Positions 9,262 through 17,645 of a DNA stretch of 34,033 nucleotides are shown piece after piece. Position 1 is the stretch's first letter. Each line of letters begins with the position of its first letter. Origin of the DNA: an uncultured Clostridia bacterium. Its GTDB lineage: Bacteria; Bacillota; Clostridia; Christensenellales; CAG-917. A program made the position numbers and the translations under genes. The stretch spans positions 1 to 34,033 of the forward strand of contig CANRBM010000011.1 of the NCBI GenBank assembly GCA_947628855.1. Direction: 5' to 3'. The notes under the pieces are model-generated. The model was not told the DNA's origin. It worked only from the letters and a program-made list of their open reading frames with translations, and made no database searches.

Positions 9262-9374
9262 ACAAAGCATTATATGCCGCGAAAACTCACGACGTTTGCC
9301 ACTTTTTTGCGAATATGCGTGAAAAAGCATTTTAAAAACCAAAAATTATCGCGTCGGCAGGCTTCGTGTATGAG

Positions 9375-10186
9375 TGCGCTCTGACAGAAGTTGCTAGAGT
9401 TCAAGCACGTCGGGCGTTATTGTCTCAGACATTGGAGTGAAAGACCCAACCTCTCCCTTCGTTACGTGCAGCGATGAGTTGGGTATTAGTACGAACATAA
9501 CGTTCCGCCACACTGCACTCAGTACTCCCCTCCCTCTCCGTACTCACTAACGGTTTGTGCTCTGCGCACAAACACAGCCCCCGCGTTTCGCCGCGGCAGG
9601 GCGGGAAGGGGCTGCGCTCGCTCACTACGATACGTCGTGCAGACAAGTCTGCAATTTTGCCACTTGTTCGGGCGGAAATAAATGAGAGCCCCGCCCTCAC
9701 TGCGTACTTAGCGTGAAACCGCTCGCTCCGCGACGTCGCTCTGACAAGGCTGACGTCCGTGTATAGGGGCACTCGGACAAAGGTTGCGTTAATTGCTCGG
9801 ACTAGGGGATGCTTCGACAGGCTCAGCATGACAGATTATATAAAATTGTCATTCCGAGCGACATGGGGTCCCCACAAAATTACGAAGTGATTTTGTGGGG
9901 TATAGGGAGGAATCCCCTGGTTTTAGCAAAAAAACTCAGACTATACTTCCGTCAATATCAAAGCTCTCACGCAGGAGTTTCGACCATTGCAGACAAATCA
10001 AAAAACGCGCGAACTAGCAACGAAAAGTTGCGACATTCGCGCGTTTTTAGCTTGGGATCGCAAAGGGCAAAGCGCCCTTTGCCGGGGAGTGGGGCAGCGC
10101 CCCACATGGGACAACGAAACCCCTTGCCGAGGCGTGGGCGCATAGCCCACATAGGGGCGTGTGGGGCGGCGCTCCGCATAGGCTCA
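9375..10186. repeat. Intergenic mosaic repeat tract D
   Basis: No gene is seen. The tract contains the right arm of the long inverted pair with tract A (9420-9672). It also holds a block GCGTACTTAGCGTGAAACCG (9704-9723) shared with tract F, a CTTCGACAGGCTCAGCATGA palindrome (9812-9831), part of a TGTCATTCCGAGCG repeat, and a GGGGTCCCC inverted repeat (9865-9902). The structured 3' module of dapB in minus orientation (about 10001-10180) closes it. Confidence 0.85.
10001..10048 (-). terminator. Terminator-like hairpin downstream of dapB
   Basis: AAAAACGCGCGAA (10001-10013) pairs with TTCGCGCGTTTTT (10036-10048), with an inner stem GCAAC/GTTGC. The preceding hairpin in dapB sense, GCAAAGGGC/GCCCTTTGC (about 10060-10080), is identical to that after mscS. 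Confidence 0.75.
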
Positions 10187-10188
10187 TT

Positions 10189-10929
10189 TCATTCGCCGTG
10201 CAAGGAGAGGATGTCCTGCATGCCGTACAGTCCCGCGGGTTTGTCGAGGATAAAGCGAAGGGCATTAAGAGCGCCGCGGGCGAAAAGCTCCCTGCCGAAC
10301 GCCTCATGCTTGAGCGAGATGAGTTGAAATCCCGTGTCGAAGATGACCTCGTGAGTCCCTGCCCTCTCTCCGAGCCTGAGCGAGCTTATGCCTACGTCGC
10401 CTACCTGCCTGCAAGAGCGCGCTCCGCCCAAGATACGTCCGAACCCGCGCGAGGAAATTACGGTGTTTGCAAGCATGAGCGCGGTGCCGCTTGGCGCGTC
10501 CGCCTTCAAAGCGTGATGAGTCTCGACGATCTCCACGTCCGCATACGGAAACGCCCTCGCGACTTTTCCCACGAGCGAGGAAAACAGCGAAACGCCGAAA
10601 GACATGTTGCTGCAAAAGAATATGGGGATTTGTTTTGCGGCTTCATAAATGAACTGTTTTTCGCGCTCGGTCTGTCCCGTAGTGGCGATGACGAGAGGCA
10701 GCCCCCGCCTTAGCGCAAACTCCACAAGTTTTTGTGTGCCGCGCGCGGAAGAAAAATCCAAGATCGCGTCCGCGTCCTCGCTCGCCTCAAAAATGTCGCG
10801 GTGAAAGGGGCATTGTGTCTTTGCCTCGAGCATATCCACCGCCGCCGCAAGCGTCTCGCCGTTTTCCTCGAGCGTTTTCGCCATCTGCGAGCCCATTCTC
10901 CCCGCCGCGCCCACAAGAATTACCCTCAT
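10189..10929 (-). CDS. dapB: 4-hydroxy-tetrahydrodipicolinate reductase
   Basis: The protein has 246 residues. DapB reduces 4-hydroxy-tetrahydrodipicolinate with NAD(P)H, the second committed step to meso-diaminopimelate and lysine. The N-terminal Rossmann motif GAAGRMG spans residues 7-13. The signature HHALKADAPSGTA at 138-150 carries the catalytic His pair and Lys142. SNMSFGV (108-113) lies before it. The start at 10929 is supported by a GAGG seven bases upstream and by the family N-terminus MRVILVG. No other dap gene is near. It is transcribed divergently from the VanZ-like operon, with a 389-base gap, and ends in the structured module of tract D. Confidence 0.95.
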   Translation of the reverse strand: MRVILVGAAGRMGSQMAKTLEENGETLAAAVDMLEAKTQCPFHRDIFEASEDADAILDFSSARGTQKLVEFALRRGLPLVIATTGQTEREKQFIYEAAKQIPIFFCSNMSFGVSLFSSLVGKVARAFPYADVEIVETHHALKADAPSGTALMLANTVISSRGFGRILGGARSCRQVGDVGISSLRLGERAGTHEVIFDTGFQLISLKHEAFGRELFARGALNALRFILDKPAGLYGMQDILSLHGE

Positions 10930-11039
10930 AGTTTGCCTCGCATACAAAATATGCCTCGCACAGGTCAAACGTGACGACAAATTTCGTCAATATTTTCGCA
11001 TAAATGTTTGTACAAATTTTTATTTTAGCTTGTTATCTG

Positions 11040-11068
11040 TTGCATTTATCAACGCATTATATTATTAT
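11040..11068 (+). promoter_or_regulatory. Sigma-A-type promoter of the VanZ-like operon
   Basis: TTGCAT (11040-11045), 17-bp spacer, TATTAT (11063-11068). The predicted leader is about 245 bases long. The rest of the 10930-11318 interval shows no gene. Confidence 0.55.
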
Positions 11069-11075
11069 ATAAGGG

Positions 11076-11133
11076 AAATCTAAAGAAATCTTTAGAATTC
11101 GGCTCAAAAATAAATTTTTCTTTAGATTTGAGC
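11076..11133 (+). promoter_or_regulatory. Leader with mutually exclusive hairpins upstream of the VanZ-like operon
   Basis: AAATCTAAAGAAA (11076-11088) is perfectly complementary to TTTCTTTAGATTT (11117-11129). The same left segment also pairs with the adjacent TCTTTAGA (11089-11096). A third pairing, GCTCAAA (11102-11108) with TTTGAGC (11127-11133), competes with the first. This could be a conformational switch or a simple repeat; the function is inferred only from the pairing. Confidence 0.4.
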
Positions 11134-11318
11134 GGCACACGCAACGCCGTCCTGCGGGAAAGCGCTTGCCCCCGCCCTGCGGCGGCAAAAGACTTGTTCA
11201 ATGCACGGATCGCGCCGCCGCGATATGATAAAACGCCAAACGGCAAGCGGGAGCCTGCATAATGCGAAGGCGAAAAATCAATAATGAAGTTATTCAAGGC
11301 ATATATAGGGGGGACAAT

Positions 11319-13115
11319 ATGAAAACAAAAAAACTTTTCAACTTTTTGCGTGTGGTCGCGATCGCGGCGCTTGTGTGCACTCTCGCCGTCATCGCCGTGA
11401 TGATGATATATTCCGCGACGCCCGGGGAAAAGAGCGCGCAACAATCAAATCAAGTTGCCGAGGACATCAAGGACGTATTTAACGTAGAGGAAGAAAAAGT
11501 AGAGAGCGCGCGCGTTCAGCTTAGCGAAGTCAAGGGCTTTGTGGGCGAGACATACACGCTCGCCACAAAGTACTTCCCTGCGGAAACGACGGACAAAGAA
11601 GTCGTTTACACTTCCGCGGATCCGACTATTGCCGAAGTGACCGAAGGAAATCGGTTGACCTTCAAGAAGGCGGGGATCGTAAAAGTGACCGTCACTAAGA
11701 AGAGCGACTCAAGCGTCAAGCATACCGCCTCGATGACATGCTACGGCACGCATCCCGACAAGATCACGTCCATTTCTCCTTGGGAGCAAAATTTTCTTGC
11801 GGGAAAGACTCAAAATTTTTATCTTAAAGATCAAGACGGCAACAAGCTGTTGCTTACGATGTTCAAACCGGCCTCCTATGACGAAGACATGCTCTATTTT
11901 ACGCCGATGAACATTTTGCCTTTTAAAGAGGGGAAAACGACCGTGACGCTCTCCATTCCGGCCGGTCTCGGAAAAAAGGATTACACGGCGAAAACACTCG
12001 ACCCCGTTACCGTCAATATCTCCAAAAACCCAAACTATGTCCAGCCAACGGACGTTGTGCTTGTGAACGACGGCGTTTACGACCTTAAGTTGGGCGAGGA
12101 GCTGCCCCTGCTCTCCCTCTTGGAGAAAGTCTTGCCCCAAGGCGCAAGCAAGGCAAATTTTTCCTATTCTCTCGTCACTAATCCCGGCGGCGTCGTCAAA
12201 GTGCTTACAAACAACACGATATCAGCGCAGAAAGTGGGATCCATACAGGTCAAGATCTACACAAAATACAACCCTTCTCTCGTGGAATATGCGACTATCA
12301 ACGTTTTCGATCCGCCGCCGACAAAGCTGTCCGTCACGGGACCCAAAAACGCGAGAGCGCAATATGACAAGACCTATACGCTCAAGGCTTACAACCCCTC
12401 CAGCGGCAACACCGTGAAAGACGTCACCTGGAGCGTCGTCAAGGGTACGGGCACGATAGACCCCAAAACAGGCAAACTGAGCGATCTCAAGTTTGGCAAA
12501 AACATCACGGTACGTGCCACTTACAACAACGACGAAAACGTATTCGTAGACTACAATATCAAAGTCGTAATGTATGAAAATTTCGCCTCGTCCATGCGCA
12601 AACTCGTAGGGCACTTTCTGCTGTTTGCGCTGATAGGATTCGGGCTTGTGTATACATTTGTGTTTATGATAAAGCCGCGCGTGCTTGCCGTCCCCCTCTC
12701 CATAGCGTCGGGCTTCGGGCTCGCGGTAGTGTCCGAGGCGCTGCAGCTCCCCGCTGTCACAACGGGAAGATACGCCACTTGGTCGGACGTATTCATAGAC
12801 TTTTTCGGCTCCGTTATGGGCATAGTTTTTGCGTTTTTATTGCTCGGCATAATTTTGCTCGCATTCAAGCTGTCCAAGTCGCGCAAGGAGTTTAACAGAG
12901 CGTTCAAAGCCGTGTCGATAACCACGGTTTTCCGCCCCACGTCAAGCGCCAAAGTGCAAAAAATGCTGTCCTCGCCGCAAAGTGAGGACGGCGCTCCCGC
13001 CGAGGCGTATGGCTCCGCGCCAAGCGAGGATATACACGCCCAAAATGACGACGATAAAAACCGTGATGTAGAGGGGACGCTTGCCGCCGCCGACAAAGAA
13101 GGCGATACAAAATGA
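11319..13115 (+). CDS. VanZ-like membrane protein with Ig-like (BIG2) domains inserted in its first loop
   Basis: The protein has 598 residues. TM1 (about 10-32) ends in MIYSATPGEKSAQQS, matching the SSQPxExS signature that follows TM1 in VanZ-family proteins. About 370 extracytoplasmic residues then contain several Ig-like segments of BIG2 type (GETYTLATKYFPAETTDKEV, SADPTIAEV, FKKAGIVKVTVTK; later WSVVKGTGTIDPKTGKLSDL). The rest of VanZ resumes near residue 418: MRKLVGHFLLFALIGFG, SEALQLPAVTTGR and SDVFIDFFGSVMG, with three more helices. A hydrophilic tail of about 70 residues rich in Asp, Glu and Ser follows. VanZ itself gives low-level teicoplanin resistance by an unknown mechanism; here a cell-envelope role is inferred. 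A GGGGGG ribosome site precedes the ATG. The ATGA overlap with the next gene shows translational coupling. Confidence 0.85.
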   Translation: MKTKKLFNFLRVVAIAALVCTLAVIAVMMIYSATPGEKSAQQSNQVAEDIKDVFNVEEEKVESARVQLSEVKGFVGETYTLATKYFPAETTDKEVVYTSADPTIAEVTEGNRLTFKKAGIVKVTVTKKSDSSVKHTASMTCYGTHPDKITSISPWEQNFLAGKTQNFYLKDQDGNKLLLTMFKPASYDEDMLYFTPMNILPFKEGKTTVTLSIPAGLGKKDYTAKTLDPVTVNISKNPNYVQPTDVVLVNDGVYDLKLGEELPLLSLLEKVLPQGASKANFSYSLVTNPGGVVKVLTNNTISAQKVGSIQVKIYTKYNPSLVEYATINVFDPPPTKLSVTGPKNARAQYDKTYTLKAYNPSSGNTVKDVTWSVVKGTGTIDPKTGKLSDLKFGKNITVRATYNNDENVFVDYNIKVVMYENFASSMRKLVGHFLLFALIGFGLVYTFVFMIKPRVLAVPLSIASGFGLAVVSEALQLPAVTTGRYATWSDVFIDFFGSVMGIVFAFLLLGIILLAFKLSKSRKEFNRAFKAVSITTVFRPTSSAKVQKMLSSPQSEDGAPAEAYGSAPSEDIHAQNDDDKNRDVEGTLAAADKEGDTK

Positions 13116-14743
13116 AAACCAAAAAATATTTCAACATATTCAGATGGCTCGCTATCGCGGCGCTCATCTGCACGGTTATAATAATTGTAGTCATGCTTGC
13201 GGAGTCCGCTATGCCGGGAGACAAGAGCCTTGAACATTCCGAAAAGTGGACGGACGGATTTCAGGAGTACGCGGGGGATCGCTTCGATCAGACCTTTGTG
13301 GGGACCGAGCCCGTAAGAGAGGTGCACGTGACCGCACTGCACGGATATACAGGCACGAGAACAAAAGCGAAATTTTCCTGTACGCCCTCGGACGCACGTC
13401 CCACGGAGTTTGTATATAGCGTTGGCAATGCGTCCGTTGCGGAAGTTGACGAAAATGGCTATGTCACTTTCAAAAAGGCGGGACAAACCAAGCTTACCGT
13501 GACGGTCAAGGACGATCCCGACGTTTCCGCTTCCGAGTATATCTACAATTTCGGCACCCATCCCGACAATATCACCTATGCCGAGCCCTTATTCACTACC
13601 GTCAAGGAGGGGCAGATACGCACAGGTTTTTATCTCAAGGATCAAGACGGCAACTTGGTCAATTCGTCGGCGTTCGACATCAAGAAGGACAACGACTGCG
13701 CGCGCCTCGACGGAGTTTATCTCTCGGGCATGAAAGCGGGCAAATGCTCCGTCACATTCTCGCCAAAAAAACATTCCGATATTAGTTTCACATACGATTT
13801 CGAAGTCATCCCCGACCCCGCTCTCGTGCGCGCTACGGGGGTAAAGCTCAAAACGAACGAGCTCACTGTCAACAAATTGCAAAAATTCGACGTGTCGAAA
13901 TATGTAGAAAAAGTATATCCCGAAAATGCAAACAAATATTGCTTTGTCGGCTCCGTGCACAACCCGCAAGGGCTACAGGTGCTGACGTCCGAAAACGGAC
14001 AGATCAAAACCGCCGCGAGAGAAGGCACCGCAACAGTGACCGTCTATGACAACCTAACATATCAAGCCAAAGCCGAACTCATCGTGCATGTCGTCGTCCC
14101 CACTCCCCAAAAATTGAGCGTAACGGGCAAAAGACAGGCACAACTCAACTACAACTATCAATATAAAGCCGAGGGCGACTATTGCGAAATAGAGAACGTC
14201 GCGTGGAGCGTCGTGGACGGCAACGCCGAGATAAGCGAGACGGGCAAACTCACAAATGCCCACCTCGGCAAAGTCACTATACGCGCGACACTCAAAAGCG
14301 ATCCGTCCGTCTATACCGACTTCACCGTGGACGTCAAACTGTATACAAGTTTTTCGGCATTCATACGCAAGACCCTCGGGCACTTCGCGCTGTTCGCCAT
14401 CATAGGATTCGGGCTTGCCGCGACTTTCATGTTTTTGATAAAGCCGCGCCTGGCGTCCGTCCCCGTCGCGATAGTATCAAGCTTCGCATTTTCCCTGCTT
14501 TCCGAAACGCTGCAATTGCCCATATTCACCACGGGGCGAATGTTCGCGTGGTCGGACGTGTTTGTGGATTTCTTCGGCGCGGTAATCGGTATGGCGGCGG
14601 CGTACCTCGTGACCGCAATAATTCTGCTATGCTTCCGCCTTAGCAAACGTCGCACGGAGCTTATGACCGCATTCAACAGCGTCAAAGCCAAAACCGTATT
14701 CAAAAAAGCGCCGCTCTTTGGCGGGGATATTCAGGGATCCTAA
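13112..14743 (+). CDS. Second VanZ-like protein with inserted Ig-like domains (tandem paralogue)
   Basis: The protein has 543 residues, a paralogue of the gene before it and overlapping it by four bases. It opens with MKTKKYFNIFRWLAIAAL, then TM1 and ESAMPGDKSLEHSE. Ig-like segments fill about 45-405 (YSVGNASVAEVDENGYVTFK, AGQTKLTVTVKDD, WSVVDGNAEISETGKLTNAH). The split VanZ part restarts near 411: IRKTLGHFALFAIIGFG, SETLQLPIFTTGR and SDVFVDFFGAVIG. The tail is short and basic, unlike the long acidic tail of the first copy. Both share the motif GTHPDNI/GTHPDKI after the first Ig unit. The parallel architecture shows duplication after the insertion arose. The function is unknown; a heteromeric complex with its neighbour is a reasonable inference. 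Confidence 0.85.
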   Translation: MKTKKYFNIFRWLAIAALICTVIIIVVMLAESAMPGDKSLEHSEKWTDGFQEYAGDRFDQTFVGTEPVREVHVTALHGYTGTRTKAKFSCTPSDARPTEFVYSVGNASVAEVDENGYVTFKKAGQTKLTVTVKDDPDVSASEYIYNFGTHPDNITYAEPLFTTVKEGQIRTGFYLKDQDGNLVNSSAFDIKKDNDCARLDGVYLSGMKAGKCSVTFSPKKHSDISFTYDFEVIPDPALVRATGVKLKTNELTVNKLQKFDVSKYVEKVYPENANKYCFVGSVHNPQGLQVLTSENGQIKTAAREGTATVTVYDNLTYQAKAELIVHVVVPTPQKLSVTGKRQAQLNYNYQYKAEGDYCEIENVAWSVVDGNAEISETGKLTNAHLGKVTIRATLKSDPSVYTDFTVDVKLYTSFSAFIRKTLGHFALFAIIGFGLAATFMFLIKPRLASVPVAIVSSFAFSLLSETLQLPIFTTGRMFAWSDVFVDFFGAVIGMAAAYLVTAIILLCFRLSKRRTELMTAFNSVKAKTVFKKAPLFGGDIQGS

Positions 14744-14751
14744 ATTTAGCA

Positions 14752-14788
14752 TTTTGCGATTCGTCAAACCGTTTTTAGTTTCGCAAAA
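14752..14788 (+). terminator. Possible weak terminator of the VanZ-like operon
   Basis: TTTTGCGA (14752-14759) pairs with TCGCAAAA (14781-14788) across a 21-base loop. The stem is short and lacks a T tract after it, so this is tentative. The remaining 14789-14996 shows no gene I would support. Confidence 0.25.
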
Positions 14789-14996
14789 GCAGGCAGACAT
14801 TTGATTTGAGAGGGTGTAAGATAAGGATCGGGGGTGGCGAACTTCCTCTATAGCCCCTAAAAAGCGGGAGACCCGACTTTTGGGAAGATTTGACGGGAAA
14901 TATAGGACTGACGAGTTTGGCGCTCAAATTATCAAGGAGCGACCGCAAAAAAATCAAGCTACTGCAAGAGAGTATCTATTAAAACAGAATCCACTC

Positions 14997-15025
14997 TTGA
15001 AATCGCGCGCGAATTGGGATAAAAT
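14997..15025 (+). promoter_or_regulatory. Sigma-A-type promoter of the GDPD gene
   Basis: TTGAAA (14997-15002), 17-bp spacer, TAAAAT (15020-15025). Confidence 0.65.
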
Positions 15026-15093
15026 AGCTACATATTGAATTTGCTTTACGGCTGATGCCGTATATGATGTAAAAATTCTAAGGGGGAATCAAC

Positions 15094-16053
15094 ATGGAAA
15101 GATCCGCAAATGCCGCCGTCGGCGGCAAGAAAAAAATGAAGAGATCGACAAAAATCTGGATAAGCATTTTGTCGATCGTACTGGTGATCGCGGTGGTCGC
15201 CGTGGCAGTCGTCTTCGGCTGGATCAACGACGGCCGCTTTGCCACCTACACCAAATCGCACATCGACAAGGCGGTCAAGGCGTATGCCGAAAGACAGGCG
15301 TCGAACGATCCCGTGAGATTTGTAGCGCACAGAGGCTTGTCTGCCGAGGCGTATCAGAACACCGCCGATGCGTTCAGACTGGCAGCTGCATACGACGGCG
15401 TATGGGCGGTCGAAACCGACGTTTGGGTGACAAGCGACGGCGACTTCGTCTGCATGCATGACGGCGACGCATTGAAGGACATAAAGGACGTTTCAAAGGT
15501 CCCGATGGCTACAGCGACAAGCACTCCGCTCGAGGACGCACCCAACGGCGAATTGGCGCCTTCGCTGGACGAATTTCTCAGTATCGTCATCGGCGGAGGC
15601 AAAGTCGCGCTCGTCGAGCTCAAAGACAAAAATATGACGGAGACCGCGATGGATCAACTGCTCGACAGAATTTCCGAGAGCACAAACGGCGATTTCTCGC
15701 AGGTCAGGATCATCTCCTTCCATTTCCGCCTCCTCGAGTATTTGCGCTCGAAGAACGATACGGTCGGCCTTTGGTATCTCTACAACGTCGGTCCGACGAA
15801 GGATGTGCCCGGTTCCAACCGCAAAGAAAAACTGAACACGCTGATCAGTCTCAAGATGGACGTCGGCATCAACGGCATGTTCATCACGAAGTCTGACGTC
15901 GAAGCTATGCACAAAGCGGGCAGAGAGGTCAACGTCTGGACGATCAACAAGCCGCGCAACGCCGTCCTTCACGCCTATGAATTTGAAGCGGACATCATCA
16001 CATCCGACTTCCGCATGCAGGACGAGATCAAAAAAGAATACGGTCTGAACTAA
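15094..16053 (+). CDS. Membrane-anchored glycerophosphodiester phosphodiesterase family protein
   Basis: The protein has 319 residues: a basic N-terminus, one TM helix (about 21-43), then an extracytoplasmic GDPD TIM barrel. The catalytic set is intact: HRG (His79, Arg80), ETD (Glu107, Asp109) for the metal, His122 in MHDG, and a third metal ligand Glu175 in ALVELKD. VWTINKP and the final ADIITSDF are also typical of the family. These enzymes hydrolyse glycerophosphodiesters, and extracytoplasmic forms may act on lipid head groups or teichoic-acid-like polymers. The usual PENT motif reads AYQNT here (Gln for Glu). AAGGGGG lies seven bases before the ATG. It has its own promoter and is monocistronic. 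The anchored topology is seen in the sequence; the substrate is not known. Confidence 0.9.
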   Translation: MERSANAAVGGKKKMKRSTKIWISILSIVLVIAVVAVAVVFGWINDGRFATYTKSHIDKAVKAYAERQASNDPVRFVAHRGLSAEAYQNTADAFRLAAAYDGVWAVETDVWVTSDGDFVCMHDGDALKDIKDVSKVPMATATSTPLEDAPNGELAPSLDEFLSIVIGGGKVALVELKDKNMTETAMDQLLDRISESTNGDFSQVRIISFHFRLLEYLRSKNDTVGLWYLYNVGPTKDVPGSNRKEKLNTLISLKMDVGINGMFITKSDVEAMHKAGREVNVWTINKPRNAVLHAYEFEADIITSDFRMQDEIKKEYGLN

Positions 16054-16165
16054 CAAGATCAACGCTTTAAACGCCGTAAAAAAGCTAAACAAAAAAATAA
16101 AAACGCGCGGGACTTACCGTAGTACCCATATCGTCGTGCTTAAACTTTAGTGTGTTATCTAACGC

Positions 16166-16194
16166 TTGTTTTTTCACTTCCGATATGCTATAAT
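16166..16194 (+). promoter_or_regulatory. Extended -10 promoter of the DUF3784 gene
   Basis: TTGTTT (16166-16171), 17-bp spacer, TATAAT (16189-16194), preceded by TGC, which makes an extended -10. Confidence 0.65.
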
Positions 16195-16233
16195 GATTGT
16201 ACGATAAACAATAACAACGGAGGAATAAGTTTT

Positions 16234-16557
16234 ATGGTATATATAATTCAAATGGCTATTACGATGCCGATCGGTATTCTCTTTATTGTTTTTGGGTTAT
16301 TGCTTGCAATCAAACAAAAAATAAATCTTATTCACGATTATCATCATAAAAACGTAAAAGAGCAAGACATCAAGGCATATACCAAACTTTGGGGCATAGC
16401 GTTGATTATTTTGGGTATCTGTATTTGTTTGGTAGGCATAATAAATTTAATTTCCCACACGGAGTTTGGTTGGATAGCGTTTGGGGTTGGTATGCTGACT
16501 TGTATATTAATCGGGAACAAGGCTCAAAAGAAATATAATGGCTCGTGGTTTAGTTAA
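16234..16557 (+). CDS. DUF3784 family small membrane protein
   Basis: The protein has 107 residues. Three hydrophobic helices are seen: about 2-24, 48-70 and 75-93. Between the first two lies the basic loop KQKINLIHDYHHKNVKEQD, followed by KAYTKLWGIALIILGI. This layout and the wording of the loop fit DUF3784, a Bacillota family of unknown function. GGAGG lies eight bases before the ATG at 16234. The gene is clearly more AT-rich than its neighbours and has its own promoter and terminator, which suggests acquisition as an independent cassette. No function can be assigned. Confidence 0.75.
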   Translation: MVYIIQMAITMPIGILFIVFGLLLAIKQKINLIHDYHHKNVKEQDIKAYTKLWGIALIILGICICLVGIINLISHTEFGWIAFGVGMLTCILIGNKAQKKYNGSWFS

Positions 16558-16584
16558 ATTTATTGCTTTAAATTTCGCGTAGTT

Positions 16585-16618
16585 AAAGGCTCTCGAACGA
16601 AATGTCCGAGAGCCTTTT
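16585..16618 (+). terminator. Rho-independent terminator of the DUF3784 gene
   Basis: AAAGGCTCTCG (16585-16595) pairs perfectly with CGAGAGCCTTT (16607-16617), loop 11, followed by a short T run. It is unrelated to the repeat-family terminators. Confidence 0.85.
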
Positions 16619-16730
16619 GTAGTCGCTTGAACGTGCAACTCTTGAAAATTTAGTTTAGCTATTCCCTATGGGAAGTGCGCTTTTTCCGTGCGTTTGTTTT
16701 TCTCGACTTTGTTTGCACTGTATGCCGCTT

Positions 16731-17645
16731 TTACGTCAAACTTTTTATGCAGGAGGAGGCGGCGACGGCGCCGTCGGCGCATGCGGTGACAATCTGACGA
16801 AGAGACTTGCTCCTTACGTCGCCCGCGGCATACACGCCGTCTATATTCGTGCGCATTTCCTCGTCCGTTTTGATATAGCCGTAACTGTCCTTCTCGAGCT
16901 TTTCAAGCCCGACGGTATTTGGGACCTGCCCTATCGCAACAAACACACAATCGACCAAAAGCGCACTTAATGCGTTCGTTTTGACATTTTTAACTTCGAT
17001 TTGCGTCAATTTCTCCTCTCCGACGAGCTTTGTGACCACGCTGTTCCAAACGGGAGTTATTCCGCTTCCCTTAAGCCTCTGGGCGTACACGGCGTCCGCC
17101 CTCAGCGCGTCGCGACGGTGTATCAGATACACTTTCGCCGCAAGCTTTTCAAGATAGAACGCGTCCTCGAGCGCGGTATTTCCGCCGCCCACTACCGCGA
17201 CCGTCTTGCCTTTGAACAGCGCGCCGTCGCAGGTCGCGCAATAGGATATCCCCCTGCCCGCAAGCCTGTCCTCGCCTTCCAAGCCGAGCTTGCGCGGGGA
17301 CGCTCCTACGGTGAGTATCACGCGCTTTGCAAAAAGCGCCTCGCCGCTTGCAAGCCCTATGCGCTTGCTCTCTCCCTCGAGGTCGAACTCCGTCGCCCTG
17401 TCGAATACGAGCTCCGCGCCCGCCTCCTTGCACTGCTCGAGCATGGCGTAGCAAAGCGAAAAGCCGTCCGTGCTTTTCACGCCGGGATAGTTTTCCACGT
17501 TAGCCGCGGTGGAGGCAAGCCCGCCTGTCGCGCCGCCCTCTACGACGGCTGCTTTCAACCCGCCTCTGCAAGCGTATATCCCCGCCGTCAGCCCCGCAGG
17601 TCCCGCTCCGACAATGATCACATCGTAAATGTGTGCAGACAACAT
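16731..17645 (-). CDS. trxB: Thioredoxin reductase
   Basis: The protein has 304 residues, the normal length. It is a flavoprotein that passes electrons from NADPH to thioredoxin. The FAD-binding motif GAGPAG lies at residues 13-18. The redox-active disulfide CATC is at 136-139, followed by DGALFKGKTVAVVGGGNTA with the NADPH-binding GGGNTA (153-158). The C-terminal FAD motif is IDGVYAAGDVR. The start at 17645 has GGAAGAGG just upstream. It lies 78 bases downstream of the TIR-LRR gene on the same strand with no convincing terminator between them, so co-transcription is possible. Confidence 0.93.
   Translation of the reverse strand: MLSAHIYDVIIVGAGPAGLTAGIYACRGGLKAAVVEGGATGGLASTAANVENYPGVKSTDGFSLCYAMLEQCKEAGAELVFDRATEFDLEGESKRIGLASGEALFAKRVILTVGASPRKLGLEGEDRLAGRGISYCATCDGALFKGKTVAVVGGGNTALEDAFYLEKLAAKVYLIHRRDALRADAVYAQRLKGSGITPVWNSVVTKLVGEEKLTQIEVKNVKTNALSALLVDCVFVAIGQVPNTVGLEKLEKDSYGYIKTDEEMRTNIDGVYAAGDVRSKSLRQIVTACADGAVAASSCIKSLT

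Noticed and set aside
7378..10188. An insertion sequence or transposon around glmM
   Set aside because: The flanking repeats are numerous, but no transposase, target duplication or IS-like ends are visible, and glmM is a core gene.
12551..13561. 336-codon frame antisense across the junction of the two VanZ-like genes
   Set aside because: It overlaps two well-supported coupled genes and has no domain or start signal.
11319..14743. A glycopeptide resistance cluster
   Set aside because: Only VanZ-like proteins are present; no vanH, ligase, vanX or two-component genes are near, so resistance should not be inferred.
14775..14957. 60-codon minus-strand frame between the VanZ-like operon and the GDPD gene
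   Set aside because: No ribosome site, no family resemblance, and the GDPD promoter region abuts it; insufficient support.
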